Assembly (NCBI GenBank): GCA_945901565.1
Contig: CAMDLG010000003.1
Span: 1 to 45,592, forward strand
Source: Bifidobacterium breve
Lineage (GTDB): Bacteria > Actinomycetota > Thermoleophilia > Solirubrobacterales > Solirubrobacteraceae
Length of the DNA: 45,592 nucleotides
Direction of reading: 5' to 3'
This document shows positions 7,841 through 15,385 of the stretch, piece after piece. Made by a program: the position numbers and the translations under genes. Numbering within the stretch: position 1 is the first letter of the stretch; every line of letters starts with the position of its first letter. The notes below the pieces were generated by a model that was not told where the DNA came from, searched no databases, and saw only the letters and a list, made by a program, of their open reading frames with translations.

Positions 7841-9218
7841 TCAACTCAAAGCTGACGCAGGCTCCGAGCAGAACCAGTCCAGCTACGTCGATGGAGCGAG
7901 GGTGCTCGCGGTTGGAGTAGGCGCGACGGGGCTGCTCACATTCACTTACTTCGCGCTCTCGTCGCACCTGCTGTCGGCCAGCCAGTACGGCGAGCTCAGC
8001 GTCCTCTGGGCGGCTCTCTTCATCGTCATCTCGGTCATCTACAGACCGATCGAGCAGCTCCTTTCACGGACGATTGCCGACCGCCGGGCCCGCGGCGCGC
8101 TCCACGGCCACCCGCTGCGCGGCCCGATCATCATCCAAACAGCCTTCGCACTTGGCTTCCTGGCAGTCACGCTGATCCTTAGACCGCAGATAGAGAACCT
8201 TTTTGGCGGCTCGGTGACTCTCTATTGGATCTTTGTCTGCGCAACGTTGGCTTACGCAGCCAGCTACTTTGCGCGAGGCTACTTCGCCGGGCACCAGTGG
8301 TTTGTGCTCTACGGCGGCCTGATGCTTTTTGAATCCTGCGCGCGAGTCTGCTTCCCACTGGCAGTGCTCGTTGGCATCACCAGCGGCCAAGACGCAATTG
8401 CGCTCGGCATCTTCGCGGCCCCGGTCGCATCGCTGCTGGTAGTGCCGTGGGCGATTGCCAGGCACGCGCGACTTGATAACGGCGCGCCGCCAATTGAAGT
8501 CAGTGCCGTTGCTGGCAGCAGCGTCGGCTTCGCCGCATCGGTCGCTGTAGTTCAGCTAAGCGAGCAGACACTGCTCAATGCTGGCGTGTTGGTGGCCGAT
8601 TCGGTTGCAGGGGCTGCAACGGCCGGGGCCGTTTTCAGCGTCCTTCTGATCACGCGGGCGCCGCTCCAGCTCTTCCAATCGATTCAGACGACGCTGCTGC
8701 CTCATCTAACTGGCCTCGAGGCGACGGAGGGCGGCGAGGAGTTCTCGAAGGCGATCAAAGTGACCGTCCGTGCAATCGCGGGCTTCGCTGCGGTGTCGGC
8801 GCTAGTAATGGTTGTCGCTGGCCCGTTTGTGATGCAAGTGCTGTTCGGCGACGACACCACCTACGGTCGCTGGGGGCTAGCAGCAGTCGCTCTCGGAATG
8901 GGTTTCCACCTCACAGCAGGGACGCTTAATCAGGCAGCGCTAGCGCGCGGTCAAGCGCGGGCCGCGGGCGTCATCTGGGCACTAATGGCGATTGTATTTA
9001 CGGCTTGGATGTTCGTTCCGCTCGTATCTTCTGTGCTGCTCCGCGCCGAGCTTGGCTACCCGGCAACGACGCTGATCCTGAGCCTCCTGCTTTACGCCCT
9101 CTATCGGCAACCGAAGGGCGCCGACGGTGAGCTAGTCCCGGTCCGTAGCAGCGTTGAGGATGTCGTTGAAGGCAGCGACGGGATCCTCGTGACCAAAGAT
9201 CGCGGAGCCGGCAACTAG
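7833..9218 (+). CDS. polysaccharide/lipid flippase, MATE-MVF (Wzx-like) superfamily
   Basis: 461 residues with about 12 hydrophobic segments through the length of the protein, starting at about residue 24 (VLAVGVGATGLLTFTYFALS) and ending near 425 (LILSLLLYALY). The opening TYFALSSHLLSASQYGELSVLW resembles PST/MVF transporters that flip lipid-linked oligosaccharides. A soluble tail of about 40 residues follows the last helix. The DNA for its last 29 codons runs antisense to the end of rpe: the two genes converge and overlap by 87 bp, and both ends look genuine. It is the third gene of the glycan operon and is translationally coupled to the methyltransferase gene. The substrate is inferred. 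Confidence 0.85.
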   Translation: MADQLKADAGSEQNQSSYVDGARVLAVGVGATGLLTFTYFALSSHLLSASQYGELSVLWAALFIVISVIYRPIEQLLSRTIADRRARGALHGHPLRGPIIIQTAFALGFLAVTLILRPQIENLFGGSVTLYWIFVCATLAYAASYFARGYFAGHQWFVLYGGLMLFESCARVCFPLAVLVGITSGQDAIALGIFAAPVASLLVVPWAIARHARLDNGAPPIEVSAVAGSSVGFAASVAVVQLSEQTLLNAGVLVADSVAGAATAGAVFSVLLITRAPLQLFQSIQTTLLPHLTGLEATEGGEEFSKAIKVTVRAIAGFAAVSALVMVVAGPFVMQVLFGDDTTYGRWGLAAVALGMGFHLTAGTLNQAALARGQARAAGVIWALMAIVFTAWMFVPLVSSVLLRAELGYPATTLILSLLLYALYRQPKGADGELVPVRSSVEDVVEGSDGILVTKDRGAGN

Positions 9219-9782
9219 CCGATTTGCTCCCGCCGCGACGCATAGCCCCGCAGTAGCTCGGTCCACTCCGCCGTCGACTTCGAGCACAACGTCGGGCCCG
9301 ATGATCGCTCGCAGCCGTGTGATCTTCTCAACCGAACTCGGGATGAACTTTTGCCCGCCCCAGCCTGGGTTAACCGTCATGCAGAGTGCCTGGTCGAGCT
9401 GCACCTCTTCATAGATTGCAAGTGGCGTGGCGGGGTTGACCGCCAGGCCAGCAGCGCAACCGTGATCGCGGATTAAGGCCAAGGTGTAGTCGACCGCGGA
9501 GGTCGCTTCGGCGTGAACGATGATCGTCTTTGCGCCGGCCACGGCGAATGCTTCGACCTGGGTTTTCTCGGGGCTCTCGACCATCAAGTGGACCTCGAGA
9601 TCGACGTCAAGGTCGCGCAGCGCCTCGCAGACCTGAGGACCCATCGACAGCGGCGGAACAAAGTGACCATCCATCACGTCAACGTGGATCGTTTTGGCGC
9701 CGGCTGTTTGTATTAGCTGGACCTGCTGGCGCAGTTCACCAAAGTCGGCTGACAGGATCGATGGGGCGACTTCCACGGTCAT
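9132..9782 (-). CDS. rpe: ribulose-phosphate 3-epimerase
   Basis: 216 residues, typical for Rpe. It is a TIM-barrel metalloenzyme interconverting ribulose-5-P and xylulose-5-P in the pentose phosphate pathway. Motifs are APSILSADFG at the N-terminus, HVDVMDGHFVPPLSMGP (metal ligands), HLMVESP, MTVNPGWGGQ and EVDGGV followed by GANRLVAGSAIF (phosphate binding). The ORF track starts 14 codons upstream. I use ATG 9782, which has a strong GGAGG SD 7 nt before it and lies 2 nt after the zinc-ribbon gene stop. Its 3' end overlaps the flippase gene antisense by 87 bp. Confidence 0.96.
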   Translation of the reverse strand: MTVEVAPSILSADFGELRQQVQLIQTAGAKTIHVDVMDGHFVPPLSMGPQVCEALRDLDVDLEVHLMVESPEKTQVEAFAVAGAKTIIVHAEATSAVDYTLALIRDHGCAAGLAVNPATPLAIYEEVQLDQALCMTVNPGWGGQKFIPSSVEKITRLRAIIGPDVVLEVDGGVDRATAGLCVAAGANRLVAGSAIFGHEDPVAAFNDILNAATDRD

Positions 9783-9784
9783 CA

Positions 9785-10006
9785 CTAAACCTCCACCAAC
9801 ATTGAAGTACCGCAGTGCGAACACTGCGTAGTCGCAGTACTCGACATGCGGACAATTGTTTGATGCTCACCGCAGCCCGGGCAGACAGAGCGCAGCTCAT
9901 AGCGGTGCAGGCAGTAAACACAGCGATAGCGTCCCGGCACGGTCGTGGCCCTCAGCCACGGCTCGTTACAAGAGGGGCATTCGAGGCCAACCGAGATCTC
10001 CGACAT
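9785..10006 (-). CDS. small four-CxxC zinc-ribbon protein, function unknown
   Basis: 73 residues with four cysteine pairs: CPSC, CVYC, CPGC and CSHC. They should bind two zinc ions as two ribbons separated by the segment HRYELRSV. The arrangement is reminiscent of the YfgJ-type small zinc ribbons, but I cannot claim orthology. The ORF track starts nine codons earlier; ATG 10006 is better because TATTCT lies exactly 7 nt upstream and because the conserved-looking segment begins there. It stands between fmt and rpe with 2 nt to rpe. A role in translation or nucleic acid binding is possible but not shown. Real gene is likely given the intact Cys spacing. Confidence 0.75.
   Translation of the reverse strand: MSEISVGLECPSCNEPWLRATTVPGRYRCVYCLHRYELRSVCPGCGEHQTIVRMSSTATTQCSHCGTSMLVEV
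9790..9794 (-). promoter_or_regulatory. ribosome binding site deciding the rpe start
   Basis: GGAGG on the minus strand, 7 nt before ATG 9782. It lies inside the last codons of the zinc-ribbon gene, and it excludes the longer ORF-track start of rpe. Confidence 0.7.
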
Positions 10007-10013
10007 CGCGAGG

Positions 10014-10019
10014 AGAATA
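10014..10019 (-). promoter_or_regulatory. probable leaderless -10 box for the zinc-ribbon gene
   Basis: TATTCT on the minus strand ends exactly 7 nt before ATG 10006. This implies a promoter inside the priA-def-fmt cluster that drives the zinc-ribbon gene and rpe. Confidence 0.5.
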
Positions 10020-10049
10020 GAACGCCGCGCCACGGAAAAGCGAACGGAG

Positions 10050-10871
10050 TCATTCGTTACGGCCGCGCTGAAAGTCCTGCCAGCTCATCTCACGGGAACC
10101 CGGCGGCACGACGCGGTCGTAGATCAGCTCGCCATCTGACAGCCGTGCGCTTCGGACCCCGAGCATCGTCCCGTCATCGAGCAGAGCCCTAGCGCCAATG
10201 TGCGGTGACAGGGCGCGCACGATTCTCTCGCGCTCATCGGCGCTCATCGCTGGGTCGAGGATCCTGTCCGCCGAGCTGATCTTTTCGGCGTAGCAGGCCA
10301 GTGAATCGTCCTGCTCCTTAAAGACCCTGGGCTGATCTAACAGCTCAGCGAGCAGCTCGCCGCCGATCTGCTCGAGCCGTGATGAAAGCGAGCCGAAGTC
10401 GTCATCGTCATTGATTGGCGTGCTGCGCGTAGCGCAGACCGGACCACTGTCGAGTCCTTCCGTTAGTCGCATTATCGACACTCCGGTCTGCCGATCGCCA
10501 GCGATGATCGCCCGTTCGATTGGAGCTGCTCCGCGCCAACGCGGAAGCAACGACGGGTGGAGGTTCAAGACCTCGTAGTCAGAGAGCAGCGGCTCGTCGA
10601 TCATCGCCCCGTAAGCGCAGACCAGCAGCAGCTCCGGTTGCGCCTCGGCGATCAGGCTTCGACTCGCCTCGTCGTTGATCTCGGTCGGCTGCGCAACGCT
10701 GATCCCGAGCTCGCGGGCCAACTCGGCGACCGGCGGTGCGGTCAGCTTGCGGCCCCTCCCGGCAGGTCGGTCGGGTCTAGTGATCACCAGTTGCGGCGCG
10801 GCCCCCGCATCAACTAGATGCTGTAGGACGTTGGCAGCGAACCGTGCCGTGCCGATATAAACCGTCCGCAT
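10050..10871 (-). CDS. fmt: methionyl-tRNA formyltransferase
   Basis: 273 residues. The N-terminal formyltransferase domain shows NLHPSLLPRWRGAAPIERAI (folate/catalytic Asn-His region, about residues 103-122) and TGVSIMRLTEGLDSGPV with the catalytic Asp. The C-terminal OB-like tRNA-binding domain begins near YAEKIS (about 200). It formylates initiator Met-tRNA. The family is usually about 310 residues, so this copy is short, mainly through compaction of the C-terminal domain; the stop is clean and no frameshift is apparent. It follows def by 14 bp in the classic priA-def-fmt order. Confidence 0.95.
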   Translation of the reverse strand: MRTVYIGTARFAANVLQHLVDAGAAPQLVITRPDRPAGRGRKLTAPPVAELARELGISVAQPTEINDEASRSLIAEAQPELLLVCAYGAMIDEPLLSDYEVLNLHPSLLPRWRGAAPIERAIIAGDRQTGVSIMRLTEGLDSGPVCATRSTPINDDDDFGSLSSRLEQIGGELLAELLDQPRVFKEQDDSLACYAEKISSADRILDPAMSADERERIVRALSPHIGARALLDDGTMLGVRSARLSDGELIYDRVVPPGSREMSWQDFQRGRNE

Positions 10872-10885
10872 CTCTATTCACTGTC

Positions 10886-11470
10886 CTAGAAGCCTGCGCC
10901 GAGGTCACGTAGCGTCCGCATTGCTTCACGGCGCTGCCCTCGTGACGCACGGTCGATGATCAAGACCCCGTCGAGATGGTCGACCTCATGCTGAATCACG
11001 CGGGCTTCGAGACCGCCCGCTTGGAACGCCACCGCCACTCCAAATTGGTCATGGGCGCTGACGCGAATCTCCGCCGGCCGCGTCACCTCAACGACAACAT
11101 GTGGAAGGCTCAGGCAACCCTCTTCAAAGGTCTCCTGATCGTCCGAAGTCCACTCGATGACGGGGTTGACGAGCGTCTGCACTGGGCCATCGTCGTCGAT
11201 TCTGTAAACCAAAAAGCGGCGCAGAAGTCCGACCTGGTTGGCTGCCAGCCCAACGCCAACGGCCTCTTCCATAAGCAGGCCCATTCGCTCAACCTCGGCG
11301 CGAAGCGGCGCATCAAACTCTTCAACGTCGACGGCCTTCGACTTCAGGACAGGGTCACCAAATTTACGCACGTGGCGGAGCGCCGCCTGACGCCGAGCCA
11401 ACATCTCGGGATCGAGCTCGGGCGGCTCGCGGCGCAGCTCCTCGGCATCTGTTTGGTGTTCAGGGCTCAT
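10886..11470 (-). CDS. def: peptide deformylase
   Basis: 194 residues. All three PDF motifs are present: GLAANQVGL (about 76-84), EEGCLSLP with the metal Cys (about 117-124) and QHEVDHLDG with the metal histidines and catalytic Glu (about 160-168). The enzyme removes the N-formyl group from nascent proteins, the partner reaction to Fmt downstream. An N-terminal extension of about 35 charged residues precedes the usual start. TAGTTT lies 6 nt before ATG 11470 in the 35-bp gap after priA. Confidence 0.96.
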   Translation of the reverse strand: MSPEHQTDAEELRREPPELDPEMLARRQAALRHVRKFGDPVLKSKAVDVEEFDAPLRAEVERMGLLMEEAVGVGLAANQVGLLRRFLVYRIDDDGPVQTLVNPVIEWTSDDQETFEEGCLSLPHVVVEVTRPAEIRVSAHDQFGVAVAFQAGGLEARVIQHEVDHLDGVLIIDRASRGQRREAMRTLRDLGAGF

Positions 11471-11476
11471 CGATCG

Positions 11477-11482
11477 AAACTA
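11477..11482 (-). promoter_or_regulatory. possible leaderless -10 box for def
   Basis: TAGTTT on the minus strand ends 6 nt before ATG 11470. The spacing is at the short limit, so confidence is lower than for the 7-8 nt cases. Confidence 0.3.
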
Positions 11483-11505
11483 GATCCTAGACGGCGAAGC
11501 GTCCT

Positions 11506-13542
11506 CTATTGCGGTTCGACGTCGACAGAGATCGACACCGACTTCTGCCCGCGCAGCTTGGCGTTCTTGGCGACCGCCAGATTTACGGCCGCTACGGCCG
11601 CCGCACGATCGTCGGCTTTGATCACGAGCTGCGAACGCTCCCGGCCACGGAGCCGGAAGAGCGGAGCCGGCCCAAGCGAGCCTGGGAGCTGCTGCTGAAG
11701 CGCGCTCGCGCTCTCCTGAGCGGCGCCGCCAACCGCGGACGAGCAGACGATCCGTATCAACGTCGAAAAGGGCGGGTAGCGAAGTGCTTCACGGCGGTCC
11801 AGTTCTCCAGCCAAGAATGCTGGCGCGTCGTGCTGCGCCGCGAGCACTAATGCTGGCGCGTCGGGTGTGAAGGTTTGCACTATGACCCTCCCCCGTGCCT
11901 CGCCTCTCCCACTACGGCCTGCCAGCTGCGTTACTAGCGAGAAGGTCCGCTCCTCAGCGCGGAAATCAGGGAATCGCAGGGTTTGGTCGGCATCTACGAC
12001 GACTCCTAACTCAACGTCAGGAAAGTCATGGCCTTTGGCGACGACCTGAGTGCCAAGCAGGATTCCCACATCGGCCTGCTCGAATTCACTCAGGACGGCG
12101 CCGGCATCGCCGGAGTCGCCGTCGAGACGGAATACACGGCCAGGTAACTCCGTCTCTAAGCGCTCTGTGCCAGTTCCGTGCCGCGCTATTGAGATAGATC
12201 CGCACTGCGGGCAGCGCTCTGGGACGCGTTCACGGTGGCCGCAGTGGTGGCAGGAGATCGTGCCGCTGGCACGGTGCAGGACCAGCGTCACATCGCACGA
12301 AGGGCATTCCCACGCGTGGCCGCAGCTCGAACAGCTCAGGTAGTTCGACCAGCCACGGCGGTTGAGTAGAACAATCGACTTCTTGGAATCAACGAGGGCC
12401 TGGTAGGTCGAAGCATGAAGCGACGCGCTAGAGCCACGCATGTCGACAATCTCAACTTCAGGTAGCGCCATCCGATCGACACGGGTAGGCAGAGTCAACC
12501 TCCGAAGTCGCTGCCAGCTCTCAGCGCGCGGAGTCGCACTCCCGGCTACCAGCACTGCACCGTGATCTTCGGCTCGGCGTGCAGCAACGTGCCGCGCGTC
12601 GTAGCGCGGGTCGGAGTCGTTTTTATAACTGCTGTCGTGTTCCTCGTCGACGACGATCAGGCCGATGTTGCTCAGCGGCGCAAAGACTGCCGAGCGCGCA
12701 CCGATACAAATCTGCGCTTCGCCGCTACGGAGTCTCATCCATTCGTCGTATCGCTCACCGGCAGTGAGCTTTGAGTGGATCACCGCCACGGTCTCGCCGA
12801 AGCGAGCGATGAAGCGCGAGATGATCTGCGGCGTGAGAGCGATCTCGGGCACCAAAATGAGCACGCTGCGATTGCGTTTCAATACCTCAGCGGCGACCCG
12901 CAGATAGACCTCTGTTTTGCCGGATCCAGTCACGCCGTGGAGGAGGATCTGCTCCCCGGGGTCAGCGGCGAGCAGAGCAGCTACCGCTTCTACCTGCTCT
13001 GCGGTTAAGTCCGGGCCTTCGGCCCCAGCCTTCGGACCGACCTCGGCGTGGAGAGGCGCGCGGCGTTGCGCCTGAGCCTCTAGCGTCACAAAGCCGCGAC
13101 CTTCAAGCCGACGCAGCGCCGATAGCTCCGAACCCGCGAGCCGCGGCAACGTCGATAGCAGCGCACGCTGGTTATCGGTCAATCGATCTGACGGCTGCGG
13201 CTGACGCGCGGCGCTCGCAAAGAGTGCCGAACGTTCACGAACGCCCTTAGGCGGCAGCATCAGTGAAAACGCTCGCGCCGGCGTCGAGCAGTACTGATCT
13301 GCAATCCAGGGAGCGAGCGCAACTAGATCTGCGGGGAGCGATGCGGCAAATACCTCGATCGGATCGAGCAGCTCATGCTCTGATGAGTCCTTCAGCGCCG
13401 TTACTACAGCGATCAGCTCACGCTTGCCGAAGCGGACACCGAGCACCGAACCAACTTCTACCCCGTCAGGGCAGTTGTAATCAAATGGCCCTCGCAGCGC
13501 GCGAGCCGTGGTGATCGGCTCGACTTGAGCGACTTTGGGCAC
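11506..13542 (-). CDS. priA: primosomal protein N' (replication restart helicase PriA)
   Basis: 678 residues. The N-terminal DNA-binding domain (about 1-110) is followed by the SF2 helicase core: Walker A GVTGSGKT near residue 200, DEEH as motif II and GSATPRAES as motif III. A zinc-binding insertion with CSSCGHAWECPSC and CHHCGHR...CPQC comes next, and GRSGRG is motif VI. PriA recognises stalled forks and reloads the replisome. Start is GTG 13542, with TATCGT exactly 7 nt upstream. All helicase motifs look intact, unlike the degenerate PriA of many mycobacteria. First gene of priA-def-fmt. Confidence 0.95.
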   Translation of the reverse strand: MPKVAQVEPITTARALRGPFDYNCPDGVEVGSVLGVRFGKRELIAVVTALKDSSEHELLDPIEVFAASLPADLVALAPWIADQYCSTPARAFSLMLPPKGVRERSALFASAARQPQPSDRLTDNQRALLSTLPRLAGSELSALRRLEGRGFVTLEAQAQRRAPLHAEVGPKAGAEGPDLTAEQVEAVAALLAADPGEQILLHGVTGSGKTEVYLRVAAEVLKRNRSVLILVPEIALTPQIISRFIARFGETVAVIHSKLTAGERYDEWMRLRSGEAQICIGARSAVFAPLSNIGLIVVDEEHDSSYKNDSDPRYDARHVAARRAEDHGAVLVAGSATPRAESWQRLRRLTLPTRVDRMALPEVEIVDMRGSSASLHASTYQALVDSKKSIVLLNRRGWSNYLSCSSCGHAWECPSCDVTLVLHRASGTISCHHCGHRERVPERCPQCGSISIARHGTGTERLETELPGRVFRLDGDSGDAGAVLSEFEQADVGILLGTQVVAKGHDFPDVELGVVVDADQTLRFPDFRAEERTFSLVTQLAGRSGRGEARGRVIVQTFTPDAPALVLAAQHDAPAFLAGELDRREALRYPPFSTLIRIVCSSAVGGAAQESASALQQQLPGSLGPAPLFRLRGRERSQLVIKADDRAAAVAAVNLAVAKNAKLRGQKSVSISVDVEPQ

Positions 13543-13549
13543 AGCGGCG

Positions 13550-13555
13550 ACGATA
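13550..13555 (-). promoter_or_regulatory. probable leaderless -10 box for priA
   Basis: TATCGT on the minus strand ends exactly 7 nt before GTG 13542. It faces the similar TAGGTT box of the divergent plus-strand gene 48 bp away. Confidence 0.5.
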
Positions 13556-13602
13556 GAGCGAGCGCGGGATGGTGCAACGACGCCCCCGTCGCCCTCGGCC
13601 GC

Positions 13603-13608
13603 TAGGTT
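13603..13608 (+). promoter_or_regulatory. probable leaderless -10 box for the bPH2 gene
   Basis: TAGGTT on the plus strand ends exactly 7 nt before ATG 13616 and supports that start over the ORF-track start at 13535. Confidence 0.45.
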
Positions 13609-13615
13609 TCCGTCT

Positions 13616-14110
13616 ATGGAGATGCACAGCGGCGAAGAGGTGATCTACAGCGGCCATCCGAGTTGGCGGTCGATCAAAGCCTTCTACCTGACCGGCTTCG
13701 CGATCGCCCTCGCGGTCGGATTCATCTGCTGGCTCATCTTTAGCCCTCTCGAGGCAATTGCTGTATTCGCGGTGATCCTCGCCGTCACCGTCGCGGCCGG
13801 GCTAGTCAAGCGCATCTTCACGGTCTATACGATCACCAGCGATCGCCTCTCAATTCAGCGCGGTGGCCTTTCAAAGCGGGTCGAGCAGACGCGGATCGAC
13901 CGCGTTCAAAACGTCTCGACGACCCAGTCAGCCTTTGATCGCCTCTTCAAGGTAGGGACCGTCGACTTCGACACGGCCGGCAGCGACGGCGCGAGCCTGC
14001 GGTTCGAAGGCGTTGACGATCCACCTGCGGTCGCGGCAGCGATAGACAGAGCGCAGAGGCTTCACAGCGAGCGTGCGCAGGGCTCAGCTGGCGTCAGCGA
14101 CGGGCTCTAG
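13616..14110 (+). CDS. PH-domain (bPH2/YdbS-like) membrane protein
   Basis: 164 residues from the chosen ATG. A short N-terminus with GEEVIYSGHPSW leads into two closely spaced hydrophobic helices (about residues 22-40 and 43-62). The C-terminal domain contains YTITSDRLSIQRGGLSKRVEQTRIDRVQNVS, the typical bacterial PH domain 2 pattern. Such proteins are membrane anchored with an unknown ligand and are common in Actinomycetota. The ORF-track start at 13535 would add 27 low-complexity residues overlapping the priA start, so I reject it. The stop codon directly abuts the metK stop on the other strand. Family is confident, function unknown. Confidence 0.8.
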   Translation: MEMHSGEEVIYSGHPSWRSIKAFYLTGFAIALAVGFICWLIFSPLEAIAVFAVILAVTVAAGLVKRIFTVYTITSDRLSIQRGGLSKRVEQTRIDRVQNVSTTQSAFDRLFKVGTVDFDTAGSDGASLRFEGVDDPPAVAAAIDRAQRLHSERAQGSAGVSDGL

Positions 14111-15322
14111 TCAGGACTTCGCTGCGGCCCGAAGCGCCTCAGCGCGATCGGTCCGCTCCCAACTGAAAGTCTCACCGTCGCGACCAAAGTGCCCGTAGGC
14201 AGCGGTCGCTGAATAGATCGGGCTATGCAGGCTCAGATACTCGCGGAAGGCCGCCGGGCGAAGGTCAAAGTTCTCAGCGACGAGCTTGTTGAGTGCCGAC
14301 GGCTCGATCGTCTCGGTACCGAAGGTTTCAACCATCACCGAGACTGGGTGGGCTACGCCTATCGCGTAAGCGACCTGCACTTCGGCGCGCTCAGCGAGCC
14401 CTGCAGCGACGATGTTCTTGGCGACATAGCGGGCTGCGTAAGCGGCTGAACGGTCAACCTTCGACGGGTCTTTGCCCGAGAATGCACCACCGCCGTGGCG
14501 GGCCATTCCGCCGTAGGTGTCGACGATAATCTTGCGACCCGTCAGGCCACAATCGCCCACCGGCCCACCGATCACAAAGTTGCCGGTCGGGTTAACAAGA
14601 AGGTCTTCGCGCAGCTGCTTGGCGTCGTACATGCCCTCCGGTAGCACCGGAACCACGACGTTGTTCCAAAGATCTTCAGCGATCCGGCCATCGGGCGTGT
14701 CGGCGTCTTCGTCGTGCTGGGTCGAGATCAGCACCTTCTCGATCGCGACTGGACGATTCTCAACGTAACGAACGGACACCTGCGTCTTACCGTCCGGACG
14801 CAGATAGTCGAGGGTTCCATCCTTGCGGACTTCGGTAAGACGTTCAGCGAGCCGGTGAGCAAGGTGCACCGGAAGCGGCATCAGGCTTTCGGTCTCGTTG
14901 GTCGCATATCCGAACATCATTCCCTGGTCTCCAGCTCCGGCCTTGTCGAGCGGATCATCGTCACCTTCTCGCGCTTCGAGGGCCTCATCGACACCTTGCG
15001 CGATGTCGGCCGACTGCTGCCCGAGGTGGTTGAGCACTACAACGAGATCGGCGTCGAAACCCTCGTCAAAGCCGACATATCCGATCTGACGGATCTTCTC
15101 GCGCACGATCTTGTCGACATCAATCTTTGAAACGTCAAACGAGGTTTCACCGGCAACGACGACGAGATTGTTATTGACGAGCGTCTCGCAGGCCACCTTC
15201 GCAAACGAATCCTGCTCGAGAATTGCGTCGAGGATTGCGTCAGAGATCTGGTCAGCGACCTTGTCGGGGTGGCCTTCTGTGACCGATTCGGAGGTGAACA
15301 GGTAGTTAGTGTCTTGGCTCAT
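14111..15322 (-). CDS. metK: S-adenosylmethionine synthetase
   Basis: 403 residues from the second ATG. Motifs: [15 protein letters not shown] (methionine/ATP binding), [12 protein letters not shown] (the hallmark loop) and [19 protein letters not shown] (the P-loop-like and potassium region). It makes SAM from methionine and ATP, as a tetramer. The ORF track begins at 15328. A TACGCT box sits 9 nt before ATG 15322 but only 3 nt before 15328, so I prefer the shorter form; the two differ by two residues. Only about 60 bp separate it from der, too short for a SAM riboswitch. Its stop abuts the convergent bPH2 gene. Confidence 0.96.
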   Translation of the reverse strand: MSQDTNYLFTSESVTEGHPDKVADQISDAILDAILEQDSFAKVACETLVNNNLVVVAGETSFDVSKIDVDKIVREKIRQIGYVGFDEGFDADLVVVLNHLGQQSADIAQGVDEALEAREGDDDPLDKAGAGDQGMMFGYATNETESLMPLPVHLAHRLAERLTEVRKDGTLDYLRPDGKTQVSVRYVENRPVAIEKVLISTQHDEDADTPDGRIAEDLWNNVVVPVLPEGMYDAKQLREDLLVNPTGNFVIGGPVGDCGLTGRKIIVDTYGGMARHGGGAFSGKDPSKVDRSAAYAARYVAKNIVAAGLAERAEVQVAYAIGVAHPVSVMVETFGTETIEPSALNKLVAENFDLRPAAFREYLSLHSPIYSATAAYGHFGRDGETFSWERTDRAEALRAAAKS

Positions 15323-15331
15323 AGACATCGC

Positions 15332-15337
15332 AGCGTA
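15332..15337 (-). promoter_or_regulatory. possible leaderless -10 box for metK
   Basis: TACGCT on the minus strand, 9 nt before ATG 15322, in the short der-metK gap. It would allow metK expression apart from the aro-der operon. Confidence 0.35.
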
Positions 15338-15385
15338 GCGACCCGAGCACCGCCCACCGGAAGTGATCCTGCAGGTGCTGCGCTG

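Noticed and set aside
10976-11698. 240-residue plus-strand ORF
   Set aside because: Antisense shadow of def and priA, with no recognisable motif.
13535-13615. N-terminal extension of the bPH2 protein
   Set aside because: Low-complexity residues that overlap the priA start, while the shorter ATG has a 7-nt-spaced TAGGTT box.
15323-15385. SAM riboswitch before metK
   Set aside because: The gap to der is only about 60 bp and contains no aptamer-like stems; it fits a promoter box only.
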